From Alphaproteobacteria bacterium (lineage in GTDB: Bacteria; Pseudomonadota; Alphaproteobacteria; SHWA01), in contig SHWA01000014.1 in assembly GCA_009693995.1 (NCBI GenBank), forward strand, positions 1 to 32,076: 32,076 nt of DNA. The letters run 5' to 3'. Positions 18,759-26,468 of the stretch are shown piece after piece. Every line of letters begins with the position of its first letter. Position 1 is the first letter of the stretch. The notes under the pieces were generated by a model, which was not told where the DNA came from, did not search any database, and saw nothing but the letters and a program-made list of their open reading frames with translations. Made by a program: the position numbers and the translations under genes.

Positions 18759-20144
18759 CTACCGCCGCAGGATCTTTCCCGGGTTCATGATATTCCCGGG
18801 ATCGATCGCCCGCTTGATTGCCCGCATCACGGAGATTGCATCGCCGTGCTCGGCCTCGAGGAACGCGATCTTGCCATAGCCGATGCCGTGCTCGCCGGTG
18901 CAGGTGCCTTCCAGGGCGAGCGCGCGCATCACCATGCGCTCGTTCAGGCGGGTGGCCTCGGCCAGCTCCTCGGGTCGGTCGGGGTGGATCAGGTAGACCA
19001 GGTGGAAATTGCCGTCGCCGACATGGCCCACCAGCGGCGCGATGATGCTGGCGCCCGCGAGATCCTGCATGGTCTCGCGCACGCACTCGGCGAGCCGCGA
19101 GATCGGCACGCAGACGTCCGTGGCCCAGCCCTGGGCGCCCGGCCTGAGGGCCAGGGTCGCGAAGTAGGCGTCGTGCCGCGCCTGCCACAGCCGGCTGCGC
19201 TCCTCGGGCCGAGTGGCCCAGCGGAAATCGCTGCCGCCCAACTCGGCGCTGATCGCCTGGACGGTCTCGGTCTGCTCGACCACGCCGCGCTCGCTGCCGT
19301 GAAACTCGAAGAGCAGAGTCGGTGCGAGGGCGTAGTCGAGCTGGCTGTACCGATTCACCGCCGCCATGGTCAGGGCATCCAGAAGCTCGATGCGCGCGAC
19401 CGGCACGCCGCCCTGGATGGTCGCGATCACGGTGTCGACTGCCGCGTCGATGGAGGGATAGGAACAGACTGCGGCCGACACGGCCTCGGGCAGCCCGTGG
19501 AGGCGCACCGTCACCTCGGTGATCACCCCGAGGGTGCCTTCCGAACCCACCATCAGGCGCGTCAGGTCATAGCCCGCCGCCGACTTGCGCGAGCGGCGCG
19601 CGGTATGCACCACGCGGCCGTCGGGAAGAACCACCGTCAGGTTCAGGACGTTCTCGCGCATGGTGCCGTAGCGCACGGCATTGGTGCCGGACGCCCGGGT
19701 GGCCGCCATGCCGCCGAGGGAGGCGTCGGCCCCGGGATCGACCGGAAAGAACAGGCCGGTCGCGCGCAGATGCTCATTCAGCTGCTTGCGCGTGACGCCG
19801 GCCTCCACGGTCGCGTCCATGTCGGCAGCGCTGACGCGCAGGACGCGGTTCATGCGCGAGAGGTCGATGCAGACACCTCCCTCGAGCGCGGCAATGTGAC
19901 CCTCGAGCGAGGTTCCGGTGCCGAACGGGATCACCGGCGTGCCGTGCGCGGCGCAGGCGGCAACGATCTCGCTCACTTCGGCGGTGGTCTCGGCGAAGAC
20001 CACGGCATCCGGATCGTGCCCGGGGTGAAAGGTCAGGTCCTTGCCGTGGTGCCTGCGCACGGCCGCGGCGGTCGACAGCCGGTCGCCGAAGCGCCCCCTC
20101 AGGATCGCGATCAGCGGCTGCAGTCGCTCGGCAGGCACGGCCAT
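18759..20144 (-). CDS. FAD-binding D-lactate dehydrogenase-type oxidase
   Basis: Flavoprotein of the FAD-linked oxidase family (D-lactate dehydrogenase / glycolate oxidase GlcD type), oxidising a 2-hydroxyacid and passing electrons to the respiratory chain. It has 461 residues. The PCMH-type FAD domain has PFGTGTSLEG at residues 73-82 and DPGADASLGGMAATRASGTN. The C-terminal substrate and metal site has GHVGDGNFH and CTGEHGIGYGK near residues 370-422. The ATG at 20144 has CGGAG about 9 bases upstream. No GlcE or GlcF partner is present, which favours a stand-alone LDHD-like enzyme. The exact substrate is not determined. Confidence 0.9.
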   Translation of the reverse strand: MAVPAERLQPLIAILRGRFGDRLSTAAAVRRHHGKDLTFHPGHDPDAVVFAETTAEVSEIVAACAAHGTPVIPFGTGTSLEGHIAALEGGVCIDLSRMNRVLRVSAADMDATVEAGVTRKQLNEHLRATGLFFPVDPGADASLGGMAATRASGTNAVRYGTMRENVLNLTVVLPDGRVVHTARRSRKSAAGYDLTRLMVGSEGTLGVITEVTVRLHGLPEAVSAAVCSYPSIDAAVDTVIATIQGGVPVARIELLDALTMAAVNRYSQLDYALAPTLLFEFHGSERGVVEQTETVQAISAELGGSDFRWATRPEERSRLWQARHDAYFATLALRPGAQGWATDVCVPISRLAECVRETMQDLAGASIIAPLVGHVGDGNFHLVYLIHPDRPEELAEATRLNERMVMRALALEGTCTGEHGIGYGKIAFLEAEHGDAISVMRAIKRAIDPGNIMNPGKILRR

Positions 20145-20278
20145 GGCCTGGGCTCCGGATGGTCCCGACGGACTTGAGCGTATGATCGCCGCCCGGCGAT
20201 GGCAACGCTGGCCCCGCGGCTAGGCGCCGCCGGACGGTTCCGCTATGGTCCGGCGCCGGAAGTGCGCGGGAGTACGCC

Positions 20279-20779
20279 ATGTTCAGTGCCTCGATCGACG
20301 CTCCCCTGCTCGCGCTCGAGACCCGGGTCCGCGATGCCTGGATCGACTACAATGGCCACATGAACGTGGCTTACTACACGCTCGCCTTCGATCTCGGCGT
20401 CGACCGGTTCTATGACTTGGCCGGGTTTGGCGAAGATTATAAGCAGCGGACCGGCTGTTCGACGTTCGCCCTCGAGCAGCACGTCACCTTCCAGCGCGAG
20501 TTGTTGCAGGACGCACCGATCCGGATCACGGTCCAGGTCCTCGACCACGACGCCAAGCGCCTGCACTACTTCCAGCGCATGCACCATGGCGAGCAGGGCT
20601 ACCTCGCCGCCACCTGCGAGTGGGTGAGCCTGCACGTCGACACGACCCAGCGTCGCGCGACCCCCTTCCCGCCAGACATCCTGGCGGGGCTCGCCCGTCT
20701 CCACGCCACGCATGCCAGCCTCGGCATGCCGGCGGAACATTGTACCCGGATGGGCCTCAAACGTCCGCGATCCCCATGA
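20279..20779 (+). CDS. Hot-dog fold acyl-CoA thioesterase (4HBT-like)
   Basis: A 166-residue protein of the 4-hydroxybenzoyl-CoA thioesterase-like family, predicted to hydrolyse acyl-CoA. The catalytic loop and helix DYNGHMNVAYYTLAFD lies near residues 22-37, with the Asp and the hydration-helix start typical of this family. The strand segments RDAWIDYNGHMN, FALEQHVTFQREL and RLHYFQRMHH complete the hot-dog pattern. It most resembles the thioesterases found with carnitine or 3-hydroxyacyl-CoA metabolism, though the substrate is not known. Its TGA overlaps the ATG of the following pentapeptide-repeat gene (ATGA). Confidence 0.85.
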   Translation: MFSASIDAPLLALETRVRDAWIDYNGHMNVAYYTLAFDLGVDRFYDLAGFGEDYKQRTGCSTFALEQHVTFQRELLQDAPIRITVQVLDHDAKRLHYFQRMHHGEQGYLAATCEWVSLHVDTTQRRATPFPPDILAGLARLHATHASLGMPAEHCTRMGLKRPRSP

Positions 20780-21294
20780 CGCGCGGAATGCGGGCCGCCT
20801 TGGTCCTGCCCGCGCTCGTCGGCATGGTGCTGTTCGCAGCTCCGGCCGCCGACGCCGCCTGCTACGATGCGCCGGCGCCCAGGGTGGACTGGACGCGTTG
20901 CCAACTGGACGGACGCGAACTGGCGGGGAGCGATCTCACCGGCGCCATCCTGCGCGATGCCAGTCTGGTGCGCGCCGACCTGGAGCGGGCACGCCTGTCG
21001 GGGGCGGATCTGCGCCGCGCCCGCCTGAACCGGGCGCGGCTGTCGGGCGCGATCCTGGACGGTGCCCAGCTAGTGGAGGCGGACCTCACCCGTGCCGACC
21101 TGCGGGGCGCGCGGCTCCGCGGCAGCGACCTCCGCCGCGCCCGCCTGTTCGACGCCGATCTGCGCCAGGCCGATCTTTCGGGGGCGCGGTTGGAAGGCGC
21201 CGATCTCTTCCACGCTGACCTTTCGGGCGCGCTCTGGACCGACGGCAAGACCGGCTGCGCCGAGCCGTCCCACGGCCAGTGCAATCCGGGCTGA
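20776..21294 (+). CDS. Exported pentapeptide-repeat protein
   Basis: A 172-residue protein beginning with a Sec-type signal peptide (hydrophobic core ALVLPALVGMVLF, with AADA followed by ACYD near residue 27). From about residue 45 to 155 it consists of back-to-back A(D/N)LxX-type pentapeptides such as GSDLT, GADLR, RADLR and GADLF, which fold into a right-handed quadrilateral beta-helix. The ATG at 20776 overlaps the thioesterase stop by 4 bases, giving translational coupling. Cysteines near the mature N-terminus and the C-terminus suggest disulfides in the periplasm. Function is unknown; the signal peptide makes a gyrase-protecting Qnr role unlikely. It converges with the TadE-like gene, 24 bases apart. 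Confidence 0.85.
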   Translation: MTRGMRAALVLPALVGMVLFAAPAADAACYDAPAPRVDWTRCQLDGRELAGSDLTGAILRDASLVRADLERARLSGADLRRARLNRARLSGAILDGAQLVEADLTRADLRGARLRGSDLRRARLFDADLRQADLSGARLEGADLFHADLSGALWTDGKTGCAEPSHGQCNPG

Positions 21295-21318
21295 CGGCCG
21301 GGGGCCCGCCGAGAGGCG

Positions 21319-21870
21319 TCAGGAGAGCGCTTCGGTTGGACTGTAGCGCGGACGGTACATGGCTCGCTGGGACAGCGTCGTTGCAGGAAACAGGAGCGGC
21401 AGCCAGCGCGGCGCGAAGTCATAGATGATCTCGACCACGATCACTCCTTCGCCGTCCCGGACCACGAATCCCGCGGGTAGCACGGCGTTCACACCCGGCA
21501 AGCCAACCCCGCTGAGGGCGGCTTTGGTACCACCGCCGGTGCGCTGCCAGTTGACCTTGGCCGGCGCGGTCCCGTTCCGCGAGATGCCGCTGACGATGGC
21601 GACGCCATTGGGACCCATGGCGAATGGGCTGACCACGTGTGCGACCGAGTCCAGGGAGGTGGTGACGATCCCGCCGGTGAGAAACTCTTCGCGGCTCACC
21701 AGGTCGGCGACGGTCACCGCCGCGCGCTCGAGCTTCTGCTTCAGGACCGCGTAGTTGGTGGCCTCGATTGTGCCGAAAATTAGGACCGCGAGCAGAGGCA
21801 GGGCTATGGCGACCTCGGCCAGCATGATGCCGCGCCTGTCACAACCAAGATCGAGCAATCGGCGCAGCAT
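21319..21870 (-). CDS. TadE-like pseudopilin-type protein (copy A)
   Basis: A 183-residue protein with the TadE layout: a short basic cytoplasmic N-terminus (DRRG, Gly14), then Glu19 five residues later within the membrane helix MLAEVAIALPLLAVLIFGTI, then a helical segment EATNYAVLKQKLERAA and a periplasmic domain. Gly-x4-Glu is the prepilin-peptidase (TadV) recognition pattern of Tad pseudopilins. The TadE-like copy B precedes it on the same strand, 4 bases away. No Flp pilin, TadA ATPase or TadV gene is visible, so any secretion machinery must lie elsewhere. Confidence 0.78.
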   Translation of the reverse strand: MLRRLLDLGCDRRGIMLAEVAIALPLLAVLIFGTIEATNYAVLKQKLERAAVTVADLVSREEFLTGGIVTTSLDSVAHVVSPFAMGPNGVAIVSGISRNGTAPAKVNWQRTGGGTKAALSGVGLPGVNAVLPAGFVVRDGEGVIVVEIIYDFAPRWLPLLFPATTLSQRAMYRPRYSPTEALS

Positions 21871-21874
21871 CGGC

Positions 21875-22471
21875 TCAACCTCCGCCGGCGGACGCGAAGG
21901 GCTCGTTCCGGACCACGATCGATGCGGTCATGGAGTGCGCGCTCTTGCCGAGAATATTGCTCATCAGGCCGATCAGGACTGGCACCTCGTAGTCGATGCG
22001 GTAGAGCACGATCTCGCCGGCCGCCCCCGCGACGCCGAGGTCGGCGTCGTATTGACCGTTCCCGTTGACATCGTCAAACAGCTCGCCCAGGTCGTAGCGA
22101 CCGTTCGCGGGCGCGGTTTCGGTGAAGGGCTCGCCCTTCCCGACCAGGGCGAACGACGTATACACCTTGGTGGTCAGCGATTCGGGCAAGACCGTCACCA
22201 TACCGAAGGTGCGCTCACCCACGATGCGGCGAATGGCATCCGCGCGGGTCTCGCCGGGAAATGCGAATCCCGTGGTGCCGAAGCGGGCCGCCTCACGCAG
22301 CGCGCCTTCAACTGCGCTGTTGACGAACACGGCGCCAGAAAACTCGAGCGCGCCGGCCATCGCGGCGACCAGGATGGAGGCGGAAAACGCGAAGTCGATC
22401 GCCGACGCGCCGCGCCGGCAGCTCACCATCCGCCGCAACGTCGTCAGCAGCCTTTGCATTTCCGAGTCCAT
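21875..22471 (-). CDS. TadE-like protein (copy B) with Asp at the +5 position
   Basis: From the ATG at 22471 the product has 198 residues. CRRG (Gly21) is followed by ASAID, so the usual Glu at +5 is Asp26, then a membrane helix FAFSASILVAAMAGALEF and a helix NSAVEGALREAARFG. The periplasmic part has an acidic calcium-loop-like motif FDDVNGNGQYD (residues 132-142), as seen in some TadE/TadG-family proteins. An in-frame GTG at 22480 and an ATG at 22459 are alternative starts. It forms a two-gene unit with copy A and is divergent from the benE-type gene. Confidence 0.72.
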   Translation of the reverse strand: MDSEMQRLLTTLRRMVSCRRGASAIDFAFSASILVAAMAGALEFSGAVFVNSAVEGALREAARFGTTGFAFPGETRADAIRRIVGERTFGMVTVLPESLTTKVYTSFALVGKGEPFTETAPANGRYDLGELFDDVNGNGQYDADLGVAGAAGEIVLYRIDYEVPVLIGLMSNILGKSAHSMTASIVVRNEPFASAGGG

Positions 22472-22753
22472 GGCGTGCACCCGTGGGTGCCACCCGGCAC
22501 GTCCCGGGTGGCGTGACGGAGACGCTAAGGGAGAGCCGCTAACATTTGGTAATACCTCGATGAGATCTGCAGCAAATACGTCGAATACTTAGTGAATAAA
22601 TTGCAGCGATCCTGGCTTGAATGCGCGCCGAAGTATCGGCGAATTCGCGCTGCCGCACCCCGACCCATCTTGGCCCACGCCCGAAGTTGCCGGATGATCG
22701 CCCGCAGCACGCCGCGTACGCGTGCGTCGGGCGGGCGGGATAATGGGGGATGA
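22472..22753. promoter_or_regulatory. Divergent intergenic region between tadE-like copy B and benE
   Basis: About 280 bases without a gene. Next to the tadE-like start are two hairpins: arms GCACCC/GGGTGC (22477-22482, 22485-22490) and CCACCCGG/CCGGGTGG (22490-22497, 22504-22511, 6-base loop). An AT-rich stretch (about 22538-22605) should hold the promoters; it contains CGAATACTT (22582-22590), which recurs at 23984-23992 upstream of the TadG-like gene. No clear sigma-70 pair was found. The part nearest benE is GC-rich and unremarkable. Confidence 0.4.
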
Positions 22754-23935
22754 ATGCGGGGGTCGATCTCGGTGCCGGCGGCGACCGCCGGCGTGCTCGC
22801 CGCCATGGTCGGCTTCGCCAGTTCGTTCGCGATCATCCTGCAAGGGCTGACCACGGTCGGCGCCTCTCCGGCGCAAGCGGCCAGCGGATTGATGGCGGTC
22901 TGCGTCGCCATGGGCGCTGGCGGCATCTTCCTCAGCCTGCGTTCGCGGATGCCGATCAGTGTCGCGTGGTCGACGCCGGGAGCGGCACTTCTCGCCGGCG
23001 CAGGGTCGGTCGAGGGTGGTTTCGCGGCCGCCGTCGGCGCCTTCCTGGTGAGCGGCCTCCTGGTGATGGCCGCCGGGTTCTGGAAACCGCTCGGGCGCTG
23101 GGTCGCGGCGATTCCGGCTTCCCTCGCCAACGCCATGCTGGCCGGGGTACTGCTCGGGCTTTGCCTGGCGCCGGTGCGCGCCGTCGCGGCGATGCCGATG
23201 GAGGCCCTTGCGATCATCGCCGTTTGGGCCGTGGTCGCGCGGGTGCGCCGACTCTGGGCGGTACCAGCCGCGGTGCTTGTCACCCTGGCCCTGGTGGTAG
23301 CGGCCGTGCCCGAGCCGAGCAATCTCGGATCGTTCTGGCCGGCGCCGGCGCCCGTGGTCCCCGCCTTCTCGCCCGCGGTCCTGGTCGGAGTGGCGCTGCC
23401 ACTCTTCATCGTCACCATGGCCTCGCAGAACATTCCCGGCCTCGCGGTACTGAACGTCAATGGATACCGGCCCGAGGCCGGCCCGCTGTTACAGACGACC
23501 GGCTTCCTCAGCGTGCTGGCAGCGCCCTTTGGCGGCCACGCGGTCAACCTGGCCGCCATTACCGCCGCCCTCTGTGCCGGACCGGACGCCCACCCCGACC
23601 CAGCGCGCCGCTACTGGGCGGGCGCGGTCGCGGGTGCGGTCTACATCCTGTTCGGCCTGTCGGCCGGCGTCGCCGCAGCTCTCTTCAGCGCCTCGCCGCC
23701 GATCCTGATCGAGGCAGTGGCCGGCCTCGCCCTGCTGGGGGCGTTCGCGGCCGCCCTGCAAGGCGCGATGGCACAGGCGGCCGACCGGGAAGCCGCCGCG
23801 GTCACCTTTCTGGTGACCGCCTCGGGCCTCTCTTTCCTCGGCATTGGCGGCGCCTTCTGGGGGCTGCTCGCGGGCGGCACGGTGCGCGCGCTGATGCGCT
23901 GGCGGCAGAAGCCGGCGGCGGACCGGGCGCAGTAA
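22754..23935 (+). CDS. benE: Benzoate/H+ symporter, BenE family
   Basis: A 393-residue inner-membrane transporter with about 12 hydrophobic helices, expected to take up benzoate or a similar aromatic acid with protons. Family features visible are FASSFAIILQGL in the first helix, SVAWSTPGAALLA, VTMASQNIPGLAVLNVNGY at about residues 220-238, and APFGGHAVNLAAITAA. No benzoate-degradation gene is nearby, so the actual substrate is open. It is inserted between the two halves of the TadE/TadG-like cluster and transcribed with the plus-strand half, from which it is separated by a 101-base AT-rich gap. Confidence 0.9.
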   Translation: MRGSISVPAATAGVLAAMVGFASSFAIILQGLTTVGASPAQAASGLMAVCVAMGAGGIFLSLRSRMPISVAWSTPGAALLAGAGSVEGGFAAAVGAFLVSGLLVMAAGFWKPLGRWVAAIPASLANAMLAGVLLGLCLAPVRAVAAMPMEALAIIAVWAVVARVRRLWAVPAAVLVTLALVVAAVPEPSNLGSFWPAPAPVVPAFSPAVLVGVALPLFIVTMASQNIPGLAVLNVNGYRPEAGPLLQTTGFLSVLAAPFGGHAVNLAAITAALCAGPDAHPDPARRYWAGAVAGAVYILFGLSAGVAAALFSASPPILIEAVAGLALLGAFAAALQGAMAQAADREAAAVTFLVTASGLSFLGIGGAFWGLLAGGTVRALMRWRQKPAADRAQ

Positions 23936-23939
23936 TGGA

Positions 23940-24001
23940 TAAAATTGGTCGTGAAATGATGTAAAATTGACCGCCTATTACACCGAATACTTCAATTTTT
24001 A
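23940..24001 (+). repeat. AT-rich repeats upstream of the TadG-like gene
   Basis: TAAAATTG occurs at 23940-23947 and 23962-23969, exactly 22 bases apart (two helical turns). The inverse form lies at 23992-24000: AAAATTGA (23963-23970) and TCAATTTT form an 8-bp inverted repeat. The stretch is much more AT-rich than its surroundings. The spacing fits binding sites for a dimeric regulator or a curved promoter region for the TadG-like operon; this is inference. Confidence 0.45.
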
Positions 24002-24036
24002 CCTGACCTTAACGCGGCTTCCCTAGAGCCGGAGTC

Positions 24037-25470
24037 ATGCCTATCCGCATCATGACACCGGACGAGCCGATGTGCGGCGTGACGGGAATTGCGCGTCGGC
24101 TGTTGCCCCGCCTGGCCGGGTGCCTGCGCGATCGTCGTGGCAGCCTGGCCACCTATCTTGCCATCTTTGGCTCCCCCGCGGTCGGCGCCGGCGCGCTCTC
24201 GATCGATTTTGGCCGCATCGCGGTCTTGCGCGCGCAGATGCAGGACAGCGCCGACGCCGCCGCCATCTCGGCCGCGGCGCAGCTCGACGGGCGTGACGGC
24301 GCGCGCGGTCGTGCCGACACGGTGGCCCGCAACGCCCTGCTGCAGACCAGCGGCCTGTCCTCAAACGGCGCGACCCTCTCCGTGCAGGACGTGAAGTTCT
24401 ATCTCACTTACGGTGCGACGCCGGTGTTGGCCGTCAACGATTCCCAGGCCAAGTTCGCCGAGGTCACCCTGGCTCCGCGTCAGGTTACCTTAATGCTGGA
24501 GCCGCTGTTGGCCTCGCTCTCGGGTGGGGTGGTCGAGTCCGCGCGCGAGATGACCGCCATCGCCGTCGCCGGGCCGAAGCCCACCATTTGCCACGCCCCG
24601 CCGCTGATGCTCTGCGACTTCGTCGAGATCGATCCCTCGCAGGACCTGCGCGATCCCGCCAACGTCGGCCGCCAGGTGCGCCTGAAGGAGCCGCCGAGCA
24701 GCGGCAGCGCCACCTGGGCGCCTGGCAACTTTGGCCTGTTGGCGCTGCCCGACGGTAGCGTCGGGGCGAGCGACATCGAAGGCGCGCTGGCCGCCGTGGC
24801 GCCAGGCGACTGCTACGACATCGACGTGATCACCGCGACCGGCGCCAAGACCAACAAGGTGAAAGACGGCATCAACGCCCGCTTCGACGTACCGGGTGAC
24901 CCGTGGCCGTTCCCGGCGCCCAATGTGATCAACTATCCACGCGACGCCGCATTGATCGCCAATACCTCCGCCAAGCTCGGCGACGGGGTCTGGGATCTGA
25001 ACGGCTACTGGGCGGCGAAGCATGGCGGCGCCGCACCGCCGCCCGACCTAGCCGGTGCTAGCCGCTACCAAGCCCATCTGTTCGAGCTTGGCCTGGCGTT
25101 CGGACGCAACGGCAAGGCGACGATCTTTCCCGTCACCGATGCACTGCCGGCCGTCTTCACCCTGGTGACCCTACCCGGAGCCAGCATTCCCGTCGCCACG
25201 AGCTCAGCGAATGCGAACAATTCCGACTTCGACGGCGTACCCTCGCGTGCCGTGGCCAGCAATGGCCAGGCGCGGCGGCTGATGCAGGTAGCGCAGCTCC
25301 GGTGCATCGCCGAGAACGTACAGGGCCATGGCACCTACCCGACTGACGGCAATTATCTGGAGATGTTCATCACCGAGACGGTTAAGGACCCGCCGGCCGC
25401 CGCCATCTACGGCGAAGTCGTGCGCGCCCTGACGCCGACCAATTCACCGGTATTCCATTCCAATGTGTAA
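24037..25470 (+). CDS. TadG-like pilus-assembly protein
   Basis: A 477-residue protein whose N-terminus fits the TadE/TadG-like domain: RDRRG (Gly35), a hydrophobic helix LATYLAIFGSPAVGAGALSI, then DFGRIAVLRAQMQDSADAAAISAAAQL, the classic TadG juxtamembrane segment. The residue at +5 from the Gly is Tyr40, so it is probably anchored without prepilin processing, as known TadG proteins are. The large extracytoplasmic part has several cysteines (for example in CHAPPLMLCDFVEID and GDCYDI) and no von Willebrand domain that I can see. An in-frame ATG at 24052 is an alternative start. It overlaps the next gene by 8 bases. Confidence 0.72.
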   Translation: MPIRIMTPDEPMCGVTGIARRLLPRLAGCLRDRRGSLATYLAIFGSPAVGAGALSIDFGRIAVLRAQMQDSADAAAISAAAQLDGRDGARGRADTVARNALLQTSGLSSNGATLSVQDVKFYLTYGATPVLAVNDSQAKFAEVTLAPRQVTLMLEPLLASLSGGVVESAREMTAIAVAGPKPTICHAPPLMLCDFVEIDPSQDLRDPANVGRQVRLKEPPSSGSATWAPGNFGLLALPDGSVGASDIEGALAAVAPGDCYDIDVITATGAKTNKVKDGINARFDVPGDPWPFPAPNVINYPRDAALIANTSAKLGDGVWDLNGYWAAKHGGAAPPPDLAGASRYQAHLFELGLAFGRNGKATIFPVTDALPAVFTLVTLPGASIPVATSSANANNSDFDGVPSRAVASNGQARRLMQVAQLRCIAENVQGHGTYPTDGNYLEMFITETVKDPPAAAIYGEVVRALTPTNSPVFHSNV

Positions 25471-25924
25471 TTGGCTCGCTAACCTCTGGGGCGACCGACG
25501 GGGCGGCATCGCCATCGAGGCGGCGATCCTGCTGCCGATATTCGCTCTTGCCCTGGCGGGATCGATGGAAGTGGGTCGCGCCCTGAGCCAGGCCGCCACC
25601 ATCGAGAAGGGCCTGCGGGCGGGAGCGCTTTACGCGGCCGGGCACGAGGCGCCGCTCTCGGTCGCAGTGATCGCCGAGACCAAGAACATCGTCCGCACGC
25701 TCCAGCCGGTCGGTGGCACGCCGGTGCTATCCGGTTGGGAATCGCCCGCGGCTTCGGTCGAGGTCACCACCCGCAGCTTCGCGCTCGGCGCCGACACGCT
25801 GACCGTGGTGCACATCGGCGCCTCGGTTCCCTATCAGCCGCTCGTGCCGGCCCTGGTCGCCTTCGCCGGATTCGCCGACACCCTCATCACCCTCAGCCAT
25901 GAACAAGTCATCATCGGCCAGTAG
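25463..25924 (+). CDS. TadE-like pseudopilin-type protein (copy C)
   Basis: A 153-residue protein with the best-kept TadE signal of the cluster: DRRG (Gly14), GIAIE with Glu19 at +5, a hydrophobic helix AAILLPIFALALAGSM, then EVGRALSQAATIEKGLRAGALYAA. The rest is a small extracytoplasmic domain. Its ATG lies within the last 8 bases of the TadG-like gene, and its end overlaps the next gene by 26 bases, so all three are probably translated from one transcript. Confidence 0.78.
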   Translation: MCNWLANLWGDRRGGIAIEAAILLPIFALALAGSMEVGRALSQAATIEKGLRAGALYAAGHEAPLSVAVIAETKNIVRTLQPVGGTPVLSGWESPAASVEVTTRSFALGADTLTVVHIGASVPYQPLVPALVAFAGFADTLITLSHEQVIIGQ

Positions 25925-26465
25925 CGGGGCCGCCCTCGCCGGCCTGATCGGCTGCCGGGCCGGCTCGGCGCTGATTTCGTTCGCCGTGGCGATGCCGGTC
26001 TTTCTCGGCCTTGGCGTCGCCGTGGTCGAGATGTCGGTCCTGACGTTCGACTACCACCGTGCCGGCGAGGCCGTGCGCCGTGGCGCACGGGCGGCCGCGA
26101 TGGTGCCCGCTCTGACCAGCTTGGCCGCCCTCGGTCCCGGCCAATCGGTCGAGTGCCACGGCACCGATACCGGCCTCGATTGCGCCGGTACCAGCAGCGT
26201 GGTGCCGGCGGATTTCACCACCATTCTCACCACCATGCAGGCGATCCACCCGGGTATCCAACGCCAGAATGTCACCATCGAATATCGCCACAGCGGCATC
26301 GGCGACATGGAGCAACCGGGCGGCATGCGGCCGATCGTGACGGTCGGCTTGCGCGACCTGCGGCACGCTTTCCTGTTGCCCGGCGCGGTTCCCGGCCTGC
26401 CGGCCGACCTGCCGCTGCCCAAACTCGCCGCCAACCAGATGGGCGTCGGCTTCCGCGCGCCCTGA
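25899..26465 (+). CDS. TadE-like protein (copy D) lacking the +5 Glu
   Basis: A 188-residue protein with CRAG (Gly22) followed by SALIS, so the +5 position is Ser27, then a membrane helix FAVAMPVFLGLGVAVVEM and a helix YHRAGEAVRRGARAAAM. The periplasmic domain has one cysteine pair (Cys in VECHG and LDCAG). Closest to TadE/TadF by layout, but without the prepilin-peptidase signal. It overlaps copy C by 26 bases. It converges with zapE; only 3 bases separate the stop codons. Confidence 0.7.
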   Translation: MNKSSSASSGAALAGLIGCRAGSALISFAVAMPVFLGLGVAVVEMSVLTFDYHRAGEAVRRGARAAAMVPALTSLAALGPGQSVECHGTDTGLDCAGTSSVVPADFTTILTTMQAIHPGIQRQNVTIEYRHSGIGDMEQPGGMRPIVTVGLRDLRHAFLLPGAVPGLPADLPLPKLAANQMGVGFRAP

Positions 26466-26468
26466 GCC

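Noticed and set aside
20229-20258. Inverted repeat CCGGAC/GTCCGG before the thioesterase gene
   Set aside because: Short GC-only arms with a 12-base loop are expected by chance in DNA of this composition.
20776-21294. Qnr-like fluoroquinolone-resistance protein
   Set aside because: The protein carries an export signal peptide and is shorter than Qnr proteins, so a DNA-gyrase role in the cytoplasm is unlikely.
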